From Apium graveolens (lineage: Eukaryota; Streptophyta; Magnoliopsida; Apiales; Apiaceae): a stretch of 64,000 nt of DNA. The first letter of the stretch is position 1. Every line of letters begins with the position of its first letter. The DNA is taken from assembly GCF_009905375.1 (NCBI RefSeq), contig NC_133650.1:173246518-173310517 (forward strand), written 5' to 3'. The notes under the pieces were generated by a model that was given only the letters and a program-made list of their open reading frames with translations, made no database searches and was not told where the DNA came from. Made by a program: the position numbers and the translations under genes. This document shows, piece by piece, positions 45,362 to 56,770 of this stretch.

Positions 45362-47311
45362 GATGCACTGGAGACAAGGTGTCAAGGAACTGGAACAGTT
45401 AAGAAGAACAGGAAGACAATACTCACTCAAGAGTATGAACACTTTGACTCTAGGACTAATGAGTCATTGACTGATGTATATGATAGATTTGTCAAACTCT
45501 TGAATGACTTGTCATTGGTTAATAAGGAGTATGATCTTGAAGATACAAACCTTAAATTCCTGTTAGCTCTTCCTGAATGTTGGGATTTGAAGGCAACAAC
45601 AATAAGAGACAACTACAATCTTGATGAAACAACTCTTGATGAAATCTATGGAATGCTCAAAACTCATGAACTTGAGATGGAACAAAGAAGCAAGAGGAAA
45701 GGAGGAAAGTTAAGGACAGTTGCTCTCAAGGCTGAAGAGGAATCCCCCAAACCACCTTCCTCAAAGAAAGACAAGGGTAAAGCTCTTATCATAAAGTCTG
45801 ATACTGAGTCATCAAGTTCTGAGAGTGATGATGACTCAGATTCTGAAAGCTTGCCTAAAACTGATGCTGATGAGGAGATGATGAAGCTGTGTGCTCTTAT
45901 GGTGAAAGGAATCACAAAGATTGCATACAGGAAGTTCAGGAAGGGAAAGAAGTTTTCCAGGAAAGGCATAAGTTCTGATAAGAAGAATTTCAGAAGATCT
46001 GAAGGAAGAGGAGGAAAGTCTGACAGAGGAGACTACGCTAATGTTAAATGTTATAATTGTGGTGAGAAAGGCCACATATCTCCTGATTGCAAGAAGACCA
46101 AGAGTGACAAAGGCAAAGCTCTTGTCACAAAGCAGAAAAGCTGGACAGACACCTCAGACTCTGAAAGTGAGGAGAACTATGCATTGATGGCAAATGCTGA
46201 TAAATCAAGTTCTGAGAGCAGTTCTGAAGCTGCTGAAACAAAGGTACCTCAGACTACTTATGCTTTTCATACTGATGATATTAATGAGTTGAGAAGATAT
46301 CTTAAAACCATGTTTGTTAGTTATAGAGATCAAACTTTAACATGTGAAAGATTAACTTCTGAAAATCTTGCTTTTAGGAAAAGAAATGATTTCTTAGAAA
46401 AAGAGTTAGTCATGTTCCATCAAACTCAGAAGGATAGAGATGATGCTTTTTATGTTAGGGATGAAGTGCTAAAAATGAATGAATCTCTAAAAACTGAGTT
46501 AGAAAAGGAGAGAGAGATTATCAGAACTTGGACTAACTCTGGCAAAACAACTCAAAATTTGCTAAGCAGTGGAAACTGGAAAGAGGGCTTAGGTTATGGA
46601 GAAAATAAAAATGAAAAAGGAACTGTAGAAATTAAGCCTGTTGATAAGCAAAAGCCGAAGTTAAAACCTGTTAAGTTTGTAACTGAAAAATCTGAAAATG
46701 AGAAATCAGAAGTTAAAAAAGAATTAGCTTCTGACAAACTAAAACAGGAAAAGTCAGCTGAAGTTAACATAGGCTTAATGACAAAGAAGCAGCTTAAGCA
46801 TAAGCTGAAAGATGTTAAGAATGCAAACAAGGTAAAATCACCTAGGAAAAACAGGAATGGAAAGGAAGGTGTGAATAAAAGCAATAACTATAAATCTGTT
46901 CCTGATGCTCCTAGGAAAGCGTGTCATAACTGTGGAAGTTCTAACCATCTGGCTTCTTTTTGCAGGAAGAATAAGAATATTAACTCCTTTTCTTCAAAAT
47001 CAGGAGTTAAGAGTCAGTCTGTTAGATACAAACCACAAAATCCTTGTTTTCATTGTGGTAGTTTATGGCATTCCATTTATACTTGTAAGGAATATCATAG
47101 TTTGTACTATGATTATTATCAAATAAAACCTTCTTTAAAGAAAGTTTCTGTTGTTCCTTCTAGTGTAAGTTCTGATTCAAAGTCTGGTAGTATAAGTTCT
47201 GATAAGAAAACTGTTAACATAAAATCTGATGCTAAATCCGCTGCAAATGTTAACAAACCTAAAAAGGCCAAAGGATCCAAGCAAGTCTGGGTCCTTAAAA
47301 CTAATAATTAG
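45305..47311 (+). pseudogene. Sirevirus C Gag, 5'-truncated and chimeric
   Basis: An open 668-codon frame whose first 20 residues are read from gypsy LTR and filler. True Gag starts at WDALETRCQG (45362), matching residue 130 or so of the Gag of Sirevirus D. It contains EYEHFDSRTNESLTDVYDRF, an acidic region (residues 165-195) and three CX2CX4HX4C zinc knuckles: CYNCGEKGHISPDC (residues 249-262), CHNCGSSNHLASFC (540-553) and CFHCGSLWHSIYTC (581-594). A coiled-coil-like segment lies at about 350-415. It ends VWVLKTNN then TAG at 47309, with a second in-frame TGA at 47321 before pol. The N-terminal third of Gag is lost in the rearrangement. Confidence 0.88.
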
Positions 47312-47317
47312 TGGTCT

Positions 47318-47331
47318 TTTTGATTGCAGGG
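47318..47331 (+). promoter_or_regulatory. Gag-pol boundary with splice-acceptor-like sequence
   Basis: TTTTTGATTGCAG followed by GG, just after the Gag stop codons. The same layout (stop, TGATTRCAG-type sequence, GGnAAC) is found in Sireviruses B and D and, less exactly, in the inverted fragment. Splicing is inferred, not shown. Confidence 0.4.
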
Positions 47332-50300
47332 CAACAGGAAAAATATTTTAGTTCTGGACAGTGGATGTTCAGGACATATGACTGGAAATAAGGCCCTGCT
47401 ATCAGACTTTGTGGAGAAAGCTGGCCCAAGTTTTTCTTATGGAGATGGCAACATTGGAAAAACTTTGGGATATGGCAATATCAATCTTGGGAATGTCATC
47501 ATTAAAGATGTAGCTCTGGTCTCAGGACTTAAACACAACTTACTGAGTATAAGTCAAATCTGTGACAGAGGTTATCATGTTGATTTCTTTGCAGAACATT
47601 GTGAAATAGTTAGTAAATCTAAAGAAAAAATTGTTCTGAAGGGATTCAGGCGTGGTAACATTTATGAAGCTAAGCTTTCAACAAGTTCTGATGGTTCCGC
47701 AATCTGTTTAGTGAGTAGAGCCTCAACTGAAGAAAGCTGGAATTGGCACAAGAAACTCTCTCATTTAAACTTCAACAAGATAAATGAACTGATCAAGAAA
47801 GATCTTGTGAGAGGACTGCCAAAATCAGTGTTTGTTCTTGATGGTCTTTGTGACTCATGTCAGAAGGCTAAACAAAGAAAATCTTCGTTCAAGAGCAAGA
47901 CTGAATCATCAATTCTTGAGCCTTATTATCTACTTCATGTTGATCTATTTGGTCCAGTGAATGTCATGTCTATTGCAAAGAAGAAATATGCGTTGGTCAT
48001 AGTAGATGAGTTCACCAGATACACATGGGTGTATTTCTTGCACACAAAAAGTGAAACTGCATCTATCTTGATTGATCATGTCAAACATCTGGATAAATTG
48101 ATCAAAGATTCTGTGAAAATTTTGAGGAGTGATAATGGCACTGAATTCAAGAATCTGATAATGGAAGAGTTCTGCAAAAATCATGGAATAAAGCAGGAAT
48201 TTTCTGCTCCTGGAACTCCACAGCAAAATGGAGTTGTTGAAAGGAAGAATAGAACTCTCATTGAAGCTGCACGAACAATGCTTGAAGAAGCAAAGCTTCC
48301 AACCTATTTCTGGGCTGAAGCTGTGCAGACTGCTTGTTTTACTCAAAATGCAACACTCATTAACAAGCATGGAAAAACACCATATGAGATGGTGAAGAAC
48401 AAGAAGCCAAATCTCAAATACTTTCATGTATTTGGATGTAAGTGTTTTGTTCTCAAGACTCATCCTGAACAGCTATCCAAGTTTGATCTAAAAGCTGATG
48501 AGGGAATCTTTGTTGGATATCCACTTTCTACAAAAGCCTTCAGAGTCTATAATTTGAGAACAAAAGTGGTCATGGAATCTATCAATGTCTCTTTTGATGA
48601 CAAGAAGATCACTGGACTTGAAGATTGCATTGATCATGATCAGCTGAGATTTGAAAATGAAGATTCATATTCTGATACCTCAAGTCCTGACAGTCTAAGT
48701 CCTGATACTGTAAATTCTGATGGATTGAACTCTGATGTTATTGAAACTGTGGTGACTACGTCAAAGGAAGATGCACCAATGCAGGGGGAGCATACTAAAG
48801 ATATTATCACATCTCAAGAAGCATCAGAACATACATCTGGCTCTTCAAATTCTGATTCGTCAAGTTCTGATAAGCCAAGTACTGACAGTACTGAAAATCT
48901 AAATGCTGAAGGATCCAACTCAGAGAGCATAGTTTCAGGGGGAGCATCAGAAAATGAAACCGAAGACAGCATGAATCATGGGGGAGAATCCAGTTCTAGA
49001 GAAAATCTTCCATCTGCAAGGAAGTGGACAAAATCACATACACCTGATTTGATAATTGGAAATCCTGAGGCAGGTGTCAAAACTAGAACAGGTACTTCGA
49101 ATGAATGTCTTTACAATTCTTTTCTCTCTCAGTCTGAGCCAAAGAAAGTGGAAGAAGCTCTTCAAGATGCTGATTGGGTGCAAGCAATGCAGGAAGAGTT
49201 GAATGAATTTGAAAGAAACAAAGTCTGGACCTTAGTGCCAAGACCTAAGAATAGATCGGTTGTTGGTACAAAGTGGGTATTCAGAAACAAAACTGGCAGT
49301 GATGGCATAATTGTAAGGAACAAGGCAAGGCTAGTTGCAAAAGGATATTCTCAACATGAGGGAATTGACTATGATGAAACATTTGCGCCAGTTGCTAGGT
49401 TAGAAGCCATAAGGATATTCATGGCTTATGCTGCTCACAAAAAGTTTACTGTCTTTCAAATGGATGTGAAAAGTGCTTTTCTCAATGGAGAATTGGAAGA
49501 GGAAGTATATGTTGAACAACCTCCAGGCTTTGTAGATTCCAAACATCCAGATTATGTCTACAGGCTTGATAAAGCACTTTATGGACTTAAGCAAGCTCCT
49601 AGAGCATGGTATGAGACTTTAGCTCAGTTTCTTCTGGAAAGTGGATTCAACAGAGGAACTTTTGACAAAACACTGTTCTATCTCAACCATGGCAAGGACT
49701 TACTTTTGATCCAGATTTATGTTGATGATATTATTTTTGGGTCTCCAAATGACAAACTTTGCAAAAAGTTTGCCAAACTAATGCAGTCAAGATATCAGAT
49801 GAGTATGATGGGAGAACTTAGTTATTTTCTGGGCCTTCAAGTCAAGCAGAGTGAAGAAGGAACTTTTATTTGTCAATCTAAGTACACCAGAAACTTGCTG
49901 AAGAAATTTGGAATGCAAGACTGTTCAAGTGCATCCACTCCCATGGCCACTGCAACAAAACTGGATAAGGATACTGGTAATTCAGTAGATATTACTGATT
50001 ACAGAGGTATGATTGGCTCACTTCTCTATCTAACTGCTAGTAGACCAGATATCATGTTTGCTACCTGTCTTTGTGCAAGATTTCAAGCAGATCCAAGAGA
50101 ACCTCACTTAACAGCTGTAAAAAGAATCTTTAAGTATCTTAAAGGAACAGCTGATCTAGGATTATGGTATCCTAGAGAATCAGATTTTAAATTAATAGGT
50201 TACTCAGATGCAGATTTTGCAGGTTGCAAAATTGACAGGAAAAGCACAAGTGGTAGCTGCCAATTTCTTGGAGGCAGGTTGGTTTCTTGGTATAGCAAGA

Positions 50301-50674
50301 AACAAAAGTCAATTTCCACATCAACTGCAGAAGCAGAGTATATTGCTGCAGGAAGCTGCTGTGCACAAATTCTTTGGATGAAGAATCAGTTACTGGATTA
50401 TGGGTTAACATATTTCAAAATCCCTATTTACTGTGATAATCAAAGTGCTATTGCTATGACAGGTAATCCAGTTCAACACTCTATGACAAAGCACATCAGC
50501 ATCAGGTACCATTTCATCAGGGAACATGTGGATGAAGGTACAGTGGAATTGCATTTTGTTCCCACAGATCAACAAGTAGCAGATATCTTCACAAAACCAC
50601 TGTGTGAAGCTACCTTTACAAAATTGGTAAATGAACTTGGAATGATTTCAGGTTCTTTCTCTAAATCTGCTTAA
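47324..50674 (+). CDS. pol: Sirevirus C Pol: protease, integrase, RT, RNase H
   Basis: An uninterrupted 1116-codon frame. Domains in order: aspartic protease ([14 protein letters not shown], residues 9-22); GAG-pre-integrase ([23 protein letters not shown], about 143-190); integrase core with Asp in [10 protein letters not shown], Asp in [12 protein letters not shown] and Glu in [13 protein letters not shown] (about 205-315); a Ser/Asp-rich linker (about 445-575); RT ([30 protein letters not shown]; catalytic [12 protein letters not shown], about 800-810); RNase H ([40 protein letters not shown], about 960-1100). All catalytic residues I look for are present. It is in the same frame as Gag but behind two stop codons, with no ATG at its start. 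The boundary reads TTTTTGATTGCAG then GG, which looks like a splice acceptor, so expression needs stop readthrough or splicing. Confidence 0.93.
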   Translation: MQGNRKNILVLDSGCSGHMTGNKALLSDFVEKAGPSFSYGDGNIGKTLGYGNINLGNVIIKDVALVSGLKHNLLSISQICDRGYHVDFFAEHCEIVSKSKEKIVLKGFRRGNIYEAKLSTSSDGSAICLVSRASTEESWNWHKKLSHLNFNKINELIKKDLVRGLPKSVFVLDGLCDSCQKAKQRKSSFKSKTESSILEPYYLLHVDLFGPVNVMSIAKKKYALVIVDEFTRYTWVYFLHTKSETASILIDHVKHLDKLIKDSVKILRSDNGTEFKNLIMEEFCKNHGIKQEFSAPGTPQQNGVVERKNRTLIEAARTMLEEAKLPTYFWAEAVQTACFTQNATLINKHGKTPYEMVKNKKPNLKYFHVFGCKCFVLKTHPEQLSKFDLKADEGIFVGYPLSTKAFRVYNLRTKVVMESINVSFDDKKITGLEDCIDHDQLRFENEDSYSDTSSPDSLSPDTVNSDGLNSDVIETVVTTSKEDAPMQGEHTKDIITSQEASEHTSGSSNSDSSSSDKPSTDSTENLNAEGSNSESIVSGGASENETEDSMNHGGESSSRENLPSARKWTKSHTPDLIIGNPEAGVKTRTGTSNECLYNSFLSQSEPKKVEEALQDADWVQAMQEELNEFERNKVWTLVPRPKNRSVVGTKWVFRNKTGSDGIIVRNKARLVAKGYSQHEGIDYDETFAPVARLEAIRIFMAYAAHKKFTVFQMDVKSAFLNGELEEEVYVEQPPGFVDSKHPDYVYRLDKALYGLKQAPRAWYETLAQFLLESGFNRGTFDKTLFYLNHGKDLLLIQIYVDDIIFGSPNDKLCKKFAKLMQSRYQMSMMGELSYFLGLQVKQSEEGTFICQSKYTRNLLKKFGMQDCSSASTPMATATKLDKDTGNSVDITDYRGMIGSLLYLTASRPDIMFATCLCARFQADPREPHLTAVKRIFKYLKGTADLGLWYPRESDFKLIGYSDADFAGCKIDRKSTSGSCQFLGGRLVSWYSKKQKSISTSTAEAEYIAAGSCCAQILWMKNQLLDYGLTYFKIPIYCDNQSAIAMTGNPVQHSMTKHISIRYHFIREHVDEGTVELHFVPTDQQVADIFTKPLCEATFTKLVNELGMISGSFSKSA

Positions 50675-52083
50675 ACTTGTTCTATGTTATCAGACTTTAT
50701 GATCAGTATTTACAGAATTAATCTCTTTGTATATTCTGTGCATTAATTGATAAATGTTTTTAAGTACTGACTGTTGTCTGATACATATCTCTTAACTCTA
50801 ATAAGTGATATATCTGTTTAAGTAATCATTCAATCCTATGAGGATAATTGTGCTAGATACTGACCTACTAGTCTTCAATAAACAAATGATCCCATGAAAG
50901 AAGTAATTATTTCTGTGGAAATCTTATGACACAAGCAAATTCTGATACTTGAGCTTAGTTTAGTTTACTTTATTCATCTTATTACTAAGTCCCAAATTAG
51001 AATAATGCTACTCATCTGTTTAAGTTCTGATTCTAGTAAAATTGCTGAATGTACTAAGTGCTGATAAACCTCACTTATCAAAAGAAGAAGAACAAGAATC
51101 AAAGAATAATATCAGGTACTCCTTTGAGATCTAGAGTAAAAATGTGAATGGGACGACCCAAGTGCATAGCTGGTATTAAGTAAATATGCATTAGAAAAGC
51201 AAAATATTTTTTTGGTGACTGTTCACACTCTATGATTACTGGAGAAATACTCTGATAATAGCATAAATTCTGATAAGCAGTCGTGACTCACTTACACTGA
51301 GAAGCCACTGTAAAAGAGAATTTCAAAGATGCATAAAATTAGCACAAAAACAGTTGAGGTGGACTCATGCATGAACTCATTTATCAGTAGGTTTCAGGAT
51401 AATGACAGCTCTTTAGCAAAATTTTAATTATGCCTTATTTCTAAGATGTACTGAAGTAAATCAGACTTTACTCTTTATTAGTTATTTAGCTTAATGCACA
51501 CACAAATCACTCCATATGAATGATGAAATTTTTGTGGTGGTCTATGTTCTTTTAGACAAACAGTCACTGTGTCCCTTTGCACAAATTCTGAGGACACGTT
51601 CTAGTTATATGCTCTGATGATTAAGTCCTGAAGACTATAACTCAGAACTTGTATGAAAACTTACTAAGATAGATATTCCTTGTTCGAGTTAAGACATTAT
51701 GTTCTGATGACTGTTAAGTTCTGGTATAGGTCTAAGTTCTGATTTTTCAGTCTAACCCTTTACTTGACTTATCTGTGAGTAAAATTTGGTAACAGTCTCA
51801 GATTAATTTCGAAATGTTGAAGTGGAAGATTAATAGTCTATGGTTAGGACTAATGGCACTCGTCCTTGAACAGTTCACTCTTGTTACATGTGCACATTCC
51901 TTTTCAAATGACTATTATTCTTTTTTAAGTCTAGGGAGACGAGGTAGACTTAACTCTATCTGTCAGCATTAAATATCTTCGCGTCTCCTGGCATTCTCTT
52001 GCCTATATAATCAGCCACTTCACATTAGCCCTTTCATCAATTTTTCTCACAATCTTAACTTCATATTCTTTTTCAAAAGCATC
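50675..52083 (+). other. Sirevirus C pol-env spacer, first part
   Basis: Noncoding AT-rich stretch with recurrent AAGTTCTGAT-type motifs (for example near 51020 and 51740), the same motif found throughout this element. A TATATAA box lies at 52004-52010. I see no gene before 52084. Confidence 0.6.
52004..52010 (+). promoter_or_regulatory. Candidate internal TATA box in Sirevirus C
   Basis: TATATAA in GCCTATATAATCAGCC, 74 bp before the small ORF at 52084, with a CT-rich leader between. Could drive a subgenomic transcript; unproven. Confidence 0.35.
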
Positions 52084-52359
52084 ATGGTTCGATTCAACAT
52101 GTTTTTGAATTACCAAAATTTTCATATGGAGCTAAGCTGCGCCGACTGGCAGCAGGAGTGGCATGTAACTGCCATTCCTGAAGAGATATAGGGCTCTGTC
52201 CCACAGGCGGTGATGAACCAACTTCTGTTCTTCGAGATGGACTACCAGCTTCATCTTGATCGATTGGAGGCGGAACGGCGGGAAGCTATCCGTCAGCAAG
52301 AGCGAATCATTCGACTCGCTATCTTGCTTGTCGAAGATAGGAAGAGGAAGATGACTTAA
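52084..52359 (+). pseudogene. Small GC-richer ORF between pol and env of Sirevirus C
   Basis: ATG at 52084 (MVRFNMFLNYQNFHMEL) opens a 91-codon frame with one TAG at 52189-52191, ending in TAA at 52357. The second half is strongly helical and charged (LHLDRLEAERREAIRQQER, then VEDRKRKMT), like a short coiled coil with a basic end. Base composition and codon use (GCG, CGG, GTC, CTC) are richer in G and C than in the surrounding element. I recognise no family. It may be a captured host fragment or an extra Sirevirus gene; the single stop suggests it was intact not long ago. Confidence 0.5.
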
Positions 52360-53107
52360 TCTCATCTTCTTCCTGTTCTTCTTCATCCTCAGCTTTGTCA
52401 GGCTTCTTAGCTAGGACTAAGGCTGTTGATGTTAGATTTAGAAGCTTAGGACAAGAATGTAAAAGTTCTGATGTAATTTCAATTTCATCAATGTATTATT
52501 TTGATATATTAATGGAATTTGTTTTAAGTCTTATGATCTTGTCTCTGAGAAATTTTGATACGCATTGATAAATCCTGATAAATATTCTGATGATCGTATA
52601 AATTGTGTCTGATTTTAAGTTCTGATAATGTTTTATCAGTACTTACTTAACTGATTGATTTTACTCATTCTCACACACAGTTTTTTTTCGGAATATTAAT
52701 ATTGCAGAGTAAAATATTTGAATTAGTGGGAACAGTTTCAATTTTAAATTAAAACTGATTCACCTTGATTAATGGAATCCAGGTAAGTGGAACGGTTTGT
52801 TTTTCCTTGAAAAACTGCAAATGGGTGGTAATTATTCCTTATTTACCGTGCCCATTACTTTTTGCCTTCTCTATGAAAAACAGGTGTCAAGGTATTTACC
52901 ACTACTTTTAAATGCATGTCTGCCATGTGTCCTCAACGGTTACTTTTTGTGTATAAGTAAAAGAGAGCAAAAGATTGTCAAATCTTTTATTTACCATTAT
53001 ATTTTATCTCTCTCTTTACTTTTAAACTCTCTCATCTCTTGACGATTTTCTTTTCAGAGGCATTTTCTCAAACACATTACAGGTTACCGTTTTCTTTTCA
53101 AAACATA
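52360..53107 (+). other. Sirevirus C spacer before the envelope-like ORF
   Basis: Noncoding. It contains AAGTTCTGAT motifs near 52463 and 52617, a TATA-like TGTATAAGTA near 52950 and a CT-rich leader with TTTTCAG tracts just before the ATG at 53108. Confidence 0.55.
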
Positions 53108-56100
53108 ATGGCACCCAAGGACATTCTCTTTGATGGAGCAAAGACTTTCTCACAAGTTCTGATATTGGGTTTGCTCTAACTGAGCCTACATCAATTTCTG
53201 GGGTTCAAGTACTGGAGTTTTGGAGGAGTGGAGTATATGACAATGATGGTTAGTCTGGGATATGAAGGAACATTGACCAAGCTTGGACAGTTGAAGAGAT
53301 CTTTCATACGGAGGGAATGGAGTTTCTTCTTTGATTGTATTACCAAAGCTTTCGCCAACAAATGTACAAATTTTGATGCAATTCCCATATTCAGCCAACA
53401 AATCGGGTATGCACTTCTAAATCACACTGATTTTGATTATGCACGTGCAGTTTTGGGTTTTATTGGGGATAGGATGACAGAAGATCGCAATACTGTATAT
53501 TTTGCAAGATTTTGTCAGCTTATTTATAATTTTTGTTGTAATTCCCCCCAAAATTTTGGTGATCTCATTCCATCTTTCAGAATAGCTAAGAGAGCTTTTA
53601 CTGATTTATTATCTTCTGATAATAAAAAGGCTGTGTTAAGACCCCTCTTAATACCTTTATCTGTCAAACAAGCCTTAATCACCTATGATCCTGTTAAGTA
53701 CACTGCACTTTATTCTGATGTTCAAACATTAGAACCTGGTTCATCAGCACCTACCATCTCTACTCAGCCACCTCAAACCTCTCAACCATCTCTCAGAACA
53801 TATCTCAAGTCCTATGTGAAACCTACATCTTCCAAGCCAAATGGAACAAAGACTATTTCTCACACACCTCAGAAGAAGAGGAGGATCACCTTGAGAGATG
53901 ACTCAGATTCTGAGGAACCGATTCTTTCTTCAGAACCTGTGGTAACTGCAGCTGAGAAAAAGATTTCTCAGAAGGATTCTGAACTTGGAGGATCTAAGCT
54001 TCTCAAGAGGCTTAGAAAAATGACAATTCCTGACACTTCCAAGGACTCTAAATTACCAAGGACATACAAGAAACAGAGGGCAAAAAGGCCAGTTTCAGAT
54101 GATGAGGAGGAAGCAGCTAAGGAAGGGGATCAGGAATCTCTGATCTCACAAGAAAAAGAATTTGCTCCAGTTACTTCTTCTCCATCCACTCCATCTCAGG
54201 AAACTGTATCTGACAAGGCTAATTTCCCATCTGTGTCTCTTGGTCATCAAGGCACAAGTGCTGATAATGCTGATCAACACTTAGTTGTGCCTGGAGTAAT
54301 TTTCTTAGAAGCTCCAACAGCAACAAATCTTTTGCCAACAACTGTTACTGATGCTATTAAAATTCCGGAATTATCTAAGTCACCTTCTCTGCATCTAGAC
54401 ACTGATGATCAGACCTTAGGTGAGCATCAGGATTTGGCTGTTGATCAGAACTTAGCATCAGATCAGCAATTAGAGGATGCTGACACCTCCATTGCTACTC
54501 ACACTGCTATTATATCAGATGATGCTGATTCTATAAGTTCTGATGTTGCACATGCTGGAGATACTGGTGATGCTGCTCCAACTGCAAATACTGATGCAGC
54601 AGGTCCTTCAGGACACATTCCTCTTTCTAAGTCTGAACTAGTAAAGAAGTATGTTACAGAGGAACCACCAGTGCCTTGGAGTGAAACTCCTGCAGGACAG
54701 GAGTGGACTAAGGAATGGAACTCAGTCTCATGTATTCCATCTACGTTACATCTTACTGGGCACTTTACTAAAGCTGATGAAATGTTAAATTCTGATGATT
54801 TCAAAGCTCAGCTTCGTGTCACTGCATTGAGTACTAAAAATCTACAAGGTCTTCATTCCACTACTCATGCCGAAATACACAAGATTCAGGAGAACTTTAT
54901 CAAACAAGAACAAGTTTGGAAACTTGATAAGAAAAAGTTCTTTCAACCATCTATGGACAGGATTGCTTATATTGAGAAGACTCAAGATCGCCAACAAGCA
55001 CAGATTGATAAAATTCTGCAAAATCAAGCTTCTCAGCAATCACAACTGACAGAAATCCAATCTTCAGTGGAGTTGCTTATCTTTCTTCTACTTCCTGCTG
55101 ATGCCAAAAAGGGGGAGAAAGTGATTAAGTCCAAATGCAAGGATGACAAGACACTGCAAGGAAAGGATGATGAAAAAGATGACCAAGGAAACTCTGGAAT
55201 GGGTGGAGGTCATAGTCAAAGTAAAAGATTCTCATCAAGAAATGCTGAAATTGCAAGTCACAGGATAAGTTCTGATACTGGGAAGAGATTAAGTTCTGAT
55301 ACTGGTAAAAGAATAAATTCTGATGAACTTCTAGATCTTGATGAAGAAATGTCAAGACAGTTATTTCTTCAAGAATATCCAGGAATGGACTTGGAAAGTT
55401 TAAAGGAAGAAGAAGCTAGACTTAAATCAGAGAAAGTCACATCTAAATCCGAAGCTTCTGGTAAAAAGTCACTTCCAAAACTGAAAGGTATTGTGATTAA
55501 AGAAAAGGCACAAACTGAAGCAACATTTGCTAAATCACAACCAAAGATAGATCCAAGATCCAAGGGTAAAGAAAAGGTTGGTGAACCTGTTAAAGTTTAT
55601 GTACCTCCTGAAGATGAAGAAATTACTGATGACAAAGATAATCTTGCTCTGACTTCAAGAAAAGTTCTTAAAACAACCTCTGACACAGCTCAAGTTGTTC
55701 AGAGTCAAGAAATTAAAAGTTCTGATATTCAAAAGAAGCAAGTAACCTCTGACACAGCTCAAGTTAACTTGATATCAGAAGGAAGATCAAAAACACTCCT
55801 ACCAGGATTCACTAAAGCAAAACAAACTCAACCTTTGAAGACTACTGCAAGTCATTTTGAAGTTAGAGTAGTTACTGGAAAGGAAGCAAGAGATAAAACT
55901 GGATTGGGAAGTGCTGATGAAAGAAGAGTACACAACACTACCGATGATCCAACTTCCTTGTGTGAACCAGGAATTGGAGCAACTCCTGAAAGATTGAATC
56001 AATTGGAATCTGTACAAATGGTTTACCATACCTACTTGAAGGAACACATCTTGTTGTATTTCATGACAGATGGTAGGGTTTATCATATAAGACAAAATGC

Positions 56101-56563
56101 CATTCCATTGAAGTATTTTGAAGAATTGGAGCATGTATTATTCTTACTTCAAGTGGATGACAGATTGACAGGGACTGCTGCAAATTATTTGAAAGAACAG
56201 ATTCAGAGACAGAAAAGACTTTATTCTGTTATGTCTGACAGCATATATGTTCCAAAGTACAGAAATCACAATGGTGATATTGTTGATATGAAGCCTAATA
56301 CTGCACAGATCAGAACATATCTTGGTATTAAGGGGCTTGAATTCAATCTAGAGTCTGACAAAGCTTATGTCATAAGACTAGATCGGGAGTTGAGAAAAGC
56401 AACGATTAATGATCTCAGAGCTGCAATATTTCAAACTGGTGAAGATACTGCAGAGCTTAAAGATGTCAAACGGAGAATGATTGATGAACTCAGATATGCT
56501 GAGAAATGTTTGTTGAAGAATTATCTCAAAACAACTCCTGACATCAGAGAGATCAGAAAATGA
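53108..56563 (+). CDS. Sirevirus C envelope-like third ORF
   Basis: ATG at 53108 (MAPKDILFDG) starts the ORF. Two small indels near 53150 and 53255 put residues about 20-45 (TEPTSISGVQVLEFWRSG) in another frame, and a stop at 53177 results. From 53228 it is open for 1111 codons. Conserved N-terminal domain at residues 1-165 of that frame (REWSFFFDCITKAFANKC, QIGYALLNHTDFDYARAV); low-complexity Ser/Thr/Asp-rich middle (about 165-520); helical segment and short hydrophobic stretch VELLIFLLLPA with KKGEK (about 560-630); a Lys/Ser-rich region; conserved C-terminal domain (about 917-1111). I see no signal peptide or clear transmembrane anchor, so envelope function is doubtful. Homologous to the decayed ORF of Sirevirus A. 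Confidence 0.8.
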
Positions 56564-56759
56564 TGAAGCCAAGTCAAAGATCTACAACTACTTAAATTCT
56601 GATGTGTATACAGACTAAAGTTGTTATCAAAAGTTGAATTGGTAAAAGCTTTAAGGACTGTAAGTTGTAGTTATCTTGTCTGTTTCTCATGCATTTGTAC
56701 TTAATGTTTTTGACATCATCAAATATCTGTTAAACTTGTATATTTTGCTAATTTACAAG
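56564..56759 (+). other. Sirevirus C 3' untranslated region
   Basis: Short noncoding stretch between the env stop and the polypurine tract; nothing notable apart from one ATTCTGATG motif near 56595. Confidence 0.5.
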
Positions 56760-56770
56760 TTGGGGGAGAT
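56760..56770 (+). other. Polypurine tract of Sirevirus C
   Basis: TTGGGGGAGAT directly before the 3' LTR, identical to that of Sirevirus A. Confidence 0.9.

Noticed and set aside
47945..48463. 172-codon open frame on the minus strand
   Set aside because: It lies entirely opposite the integrase of Sirevirus C, whose frame is open and conserved; no independent resemblance.
53108..56563. Calling this a viral envelope glycoprotein
   Set aside because: No signal peptide, no clear transmembrane anchor and no fusion motif seen; kept as envelope-like by position only.
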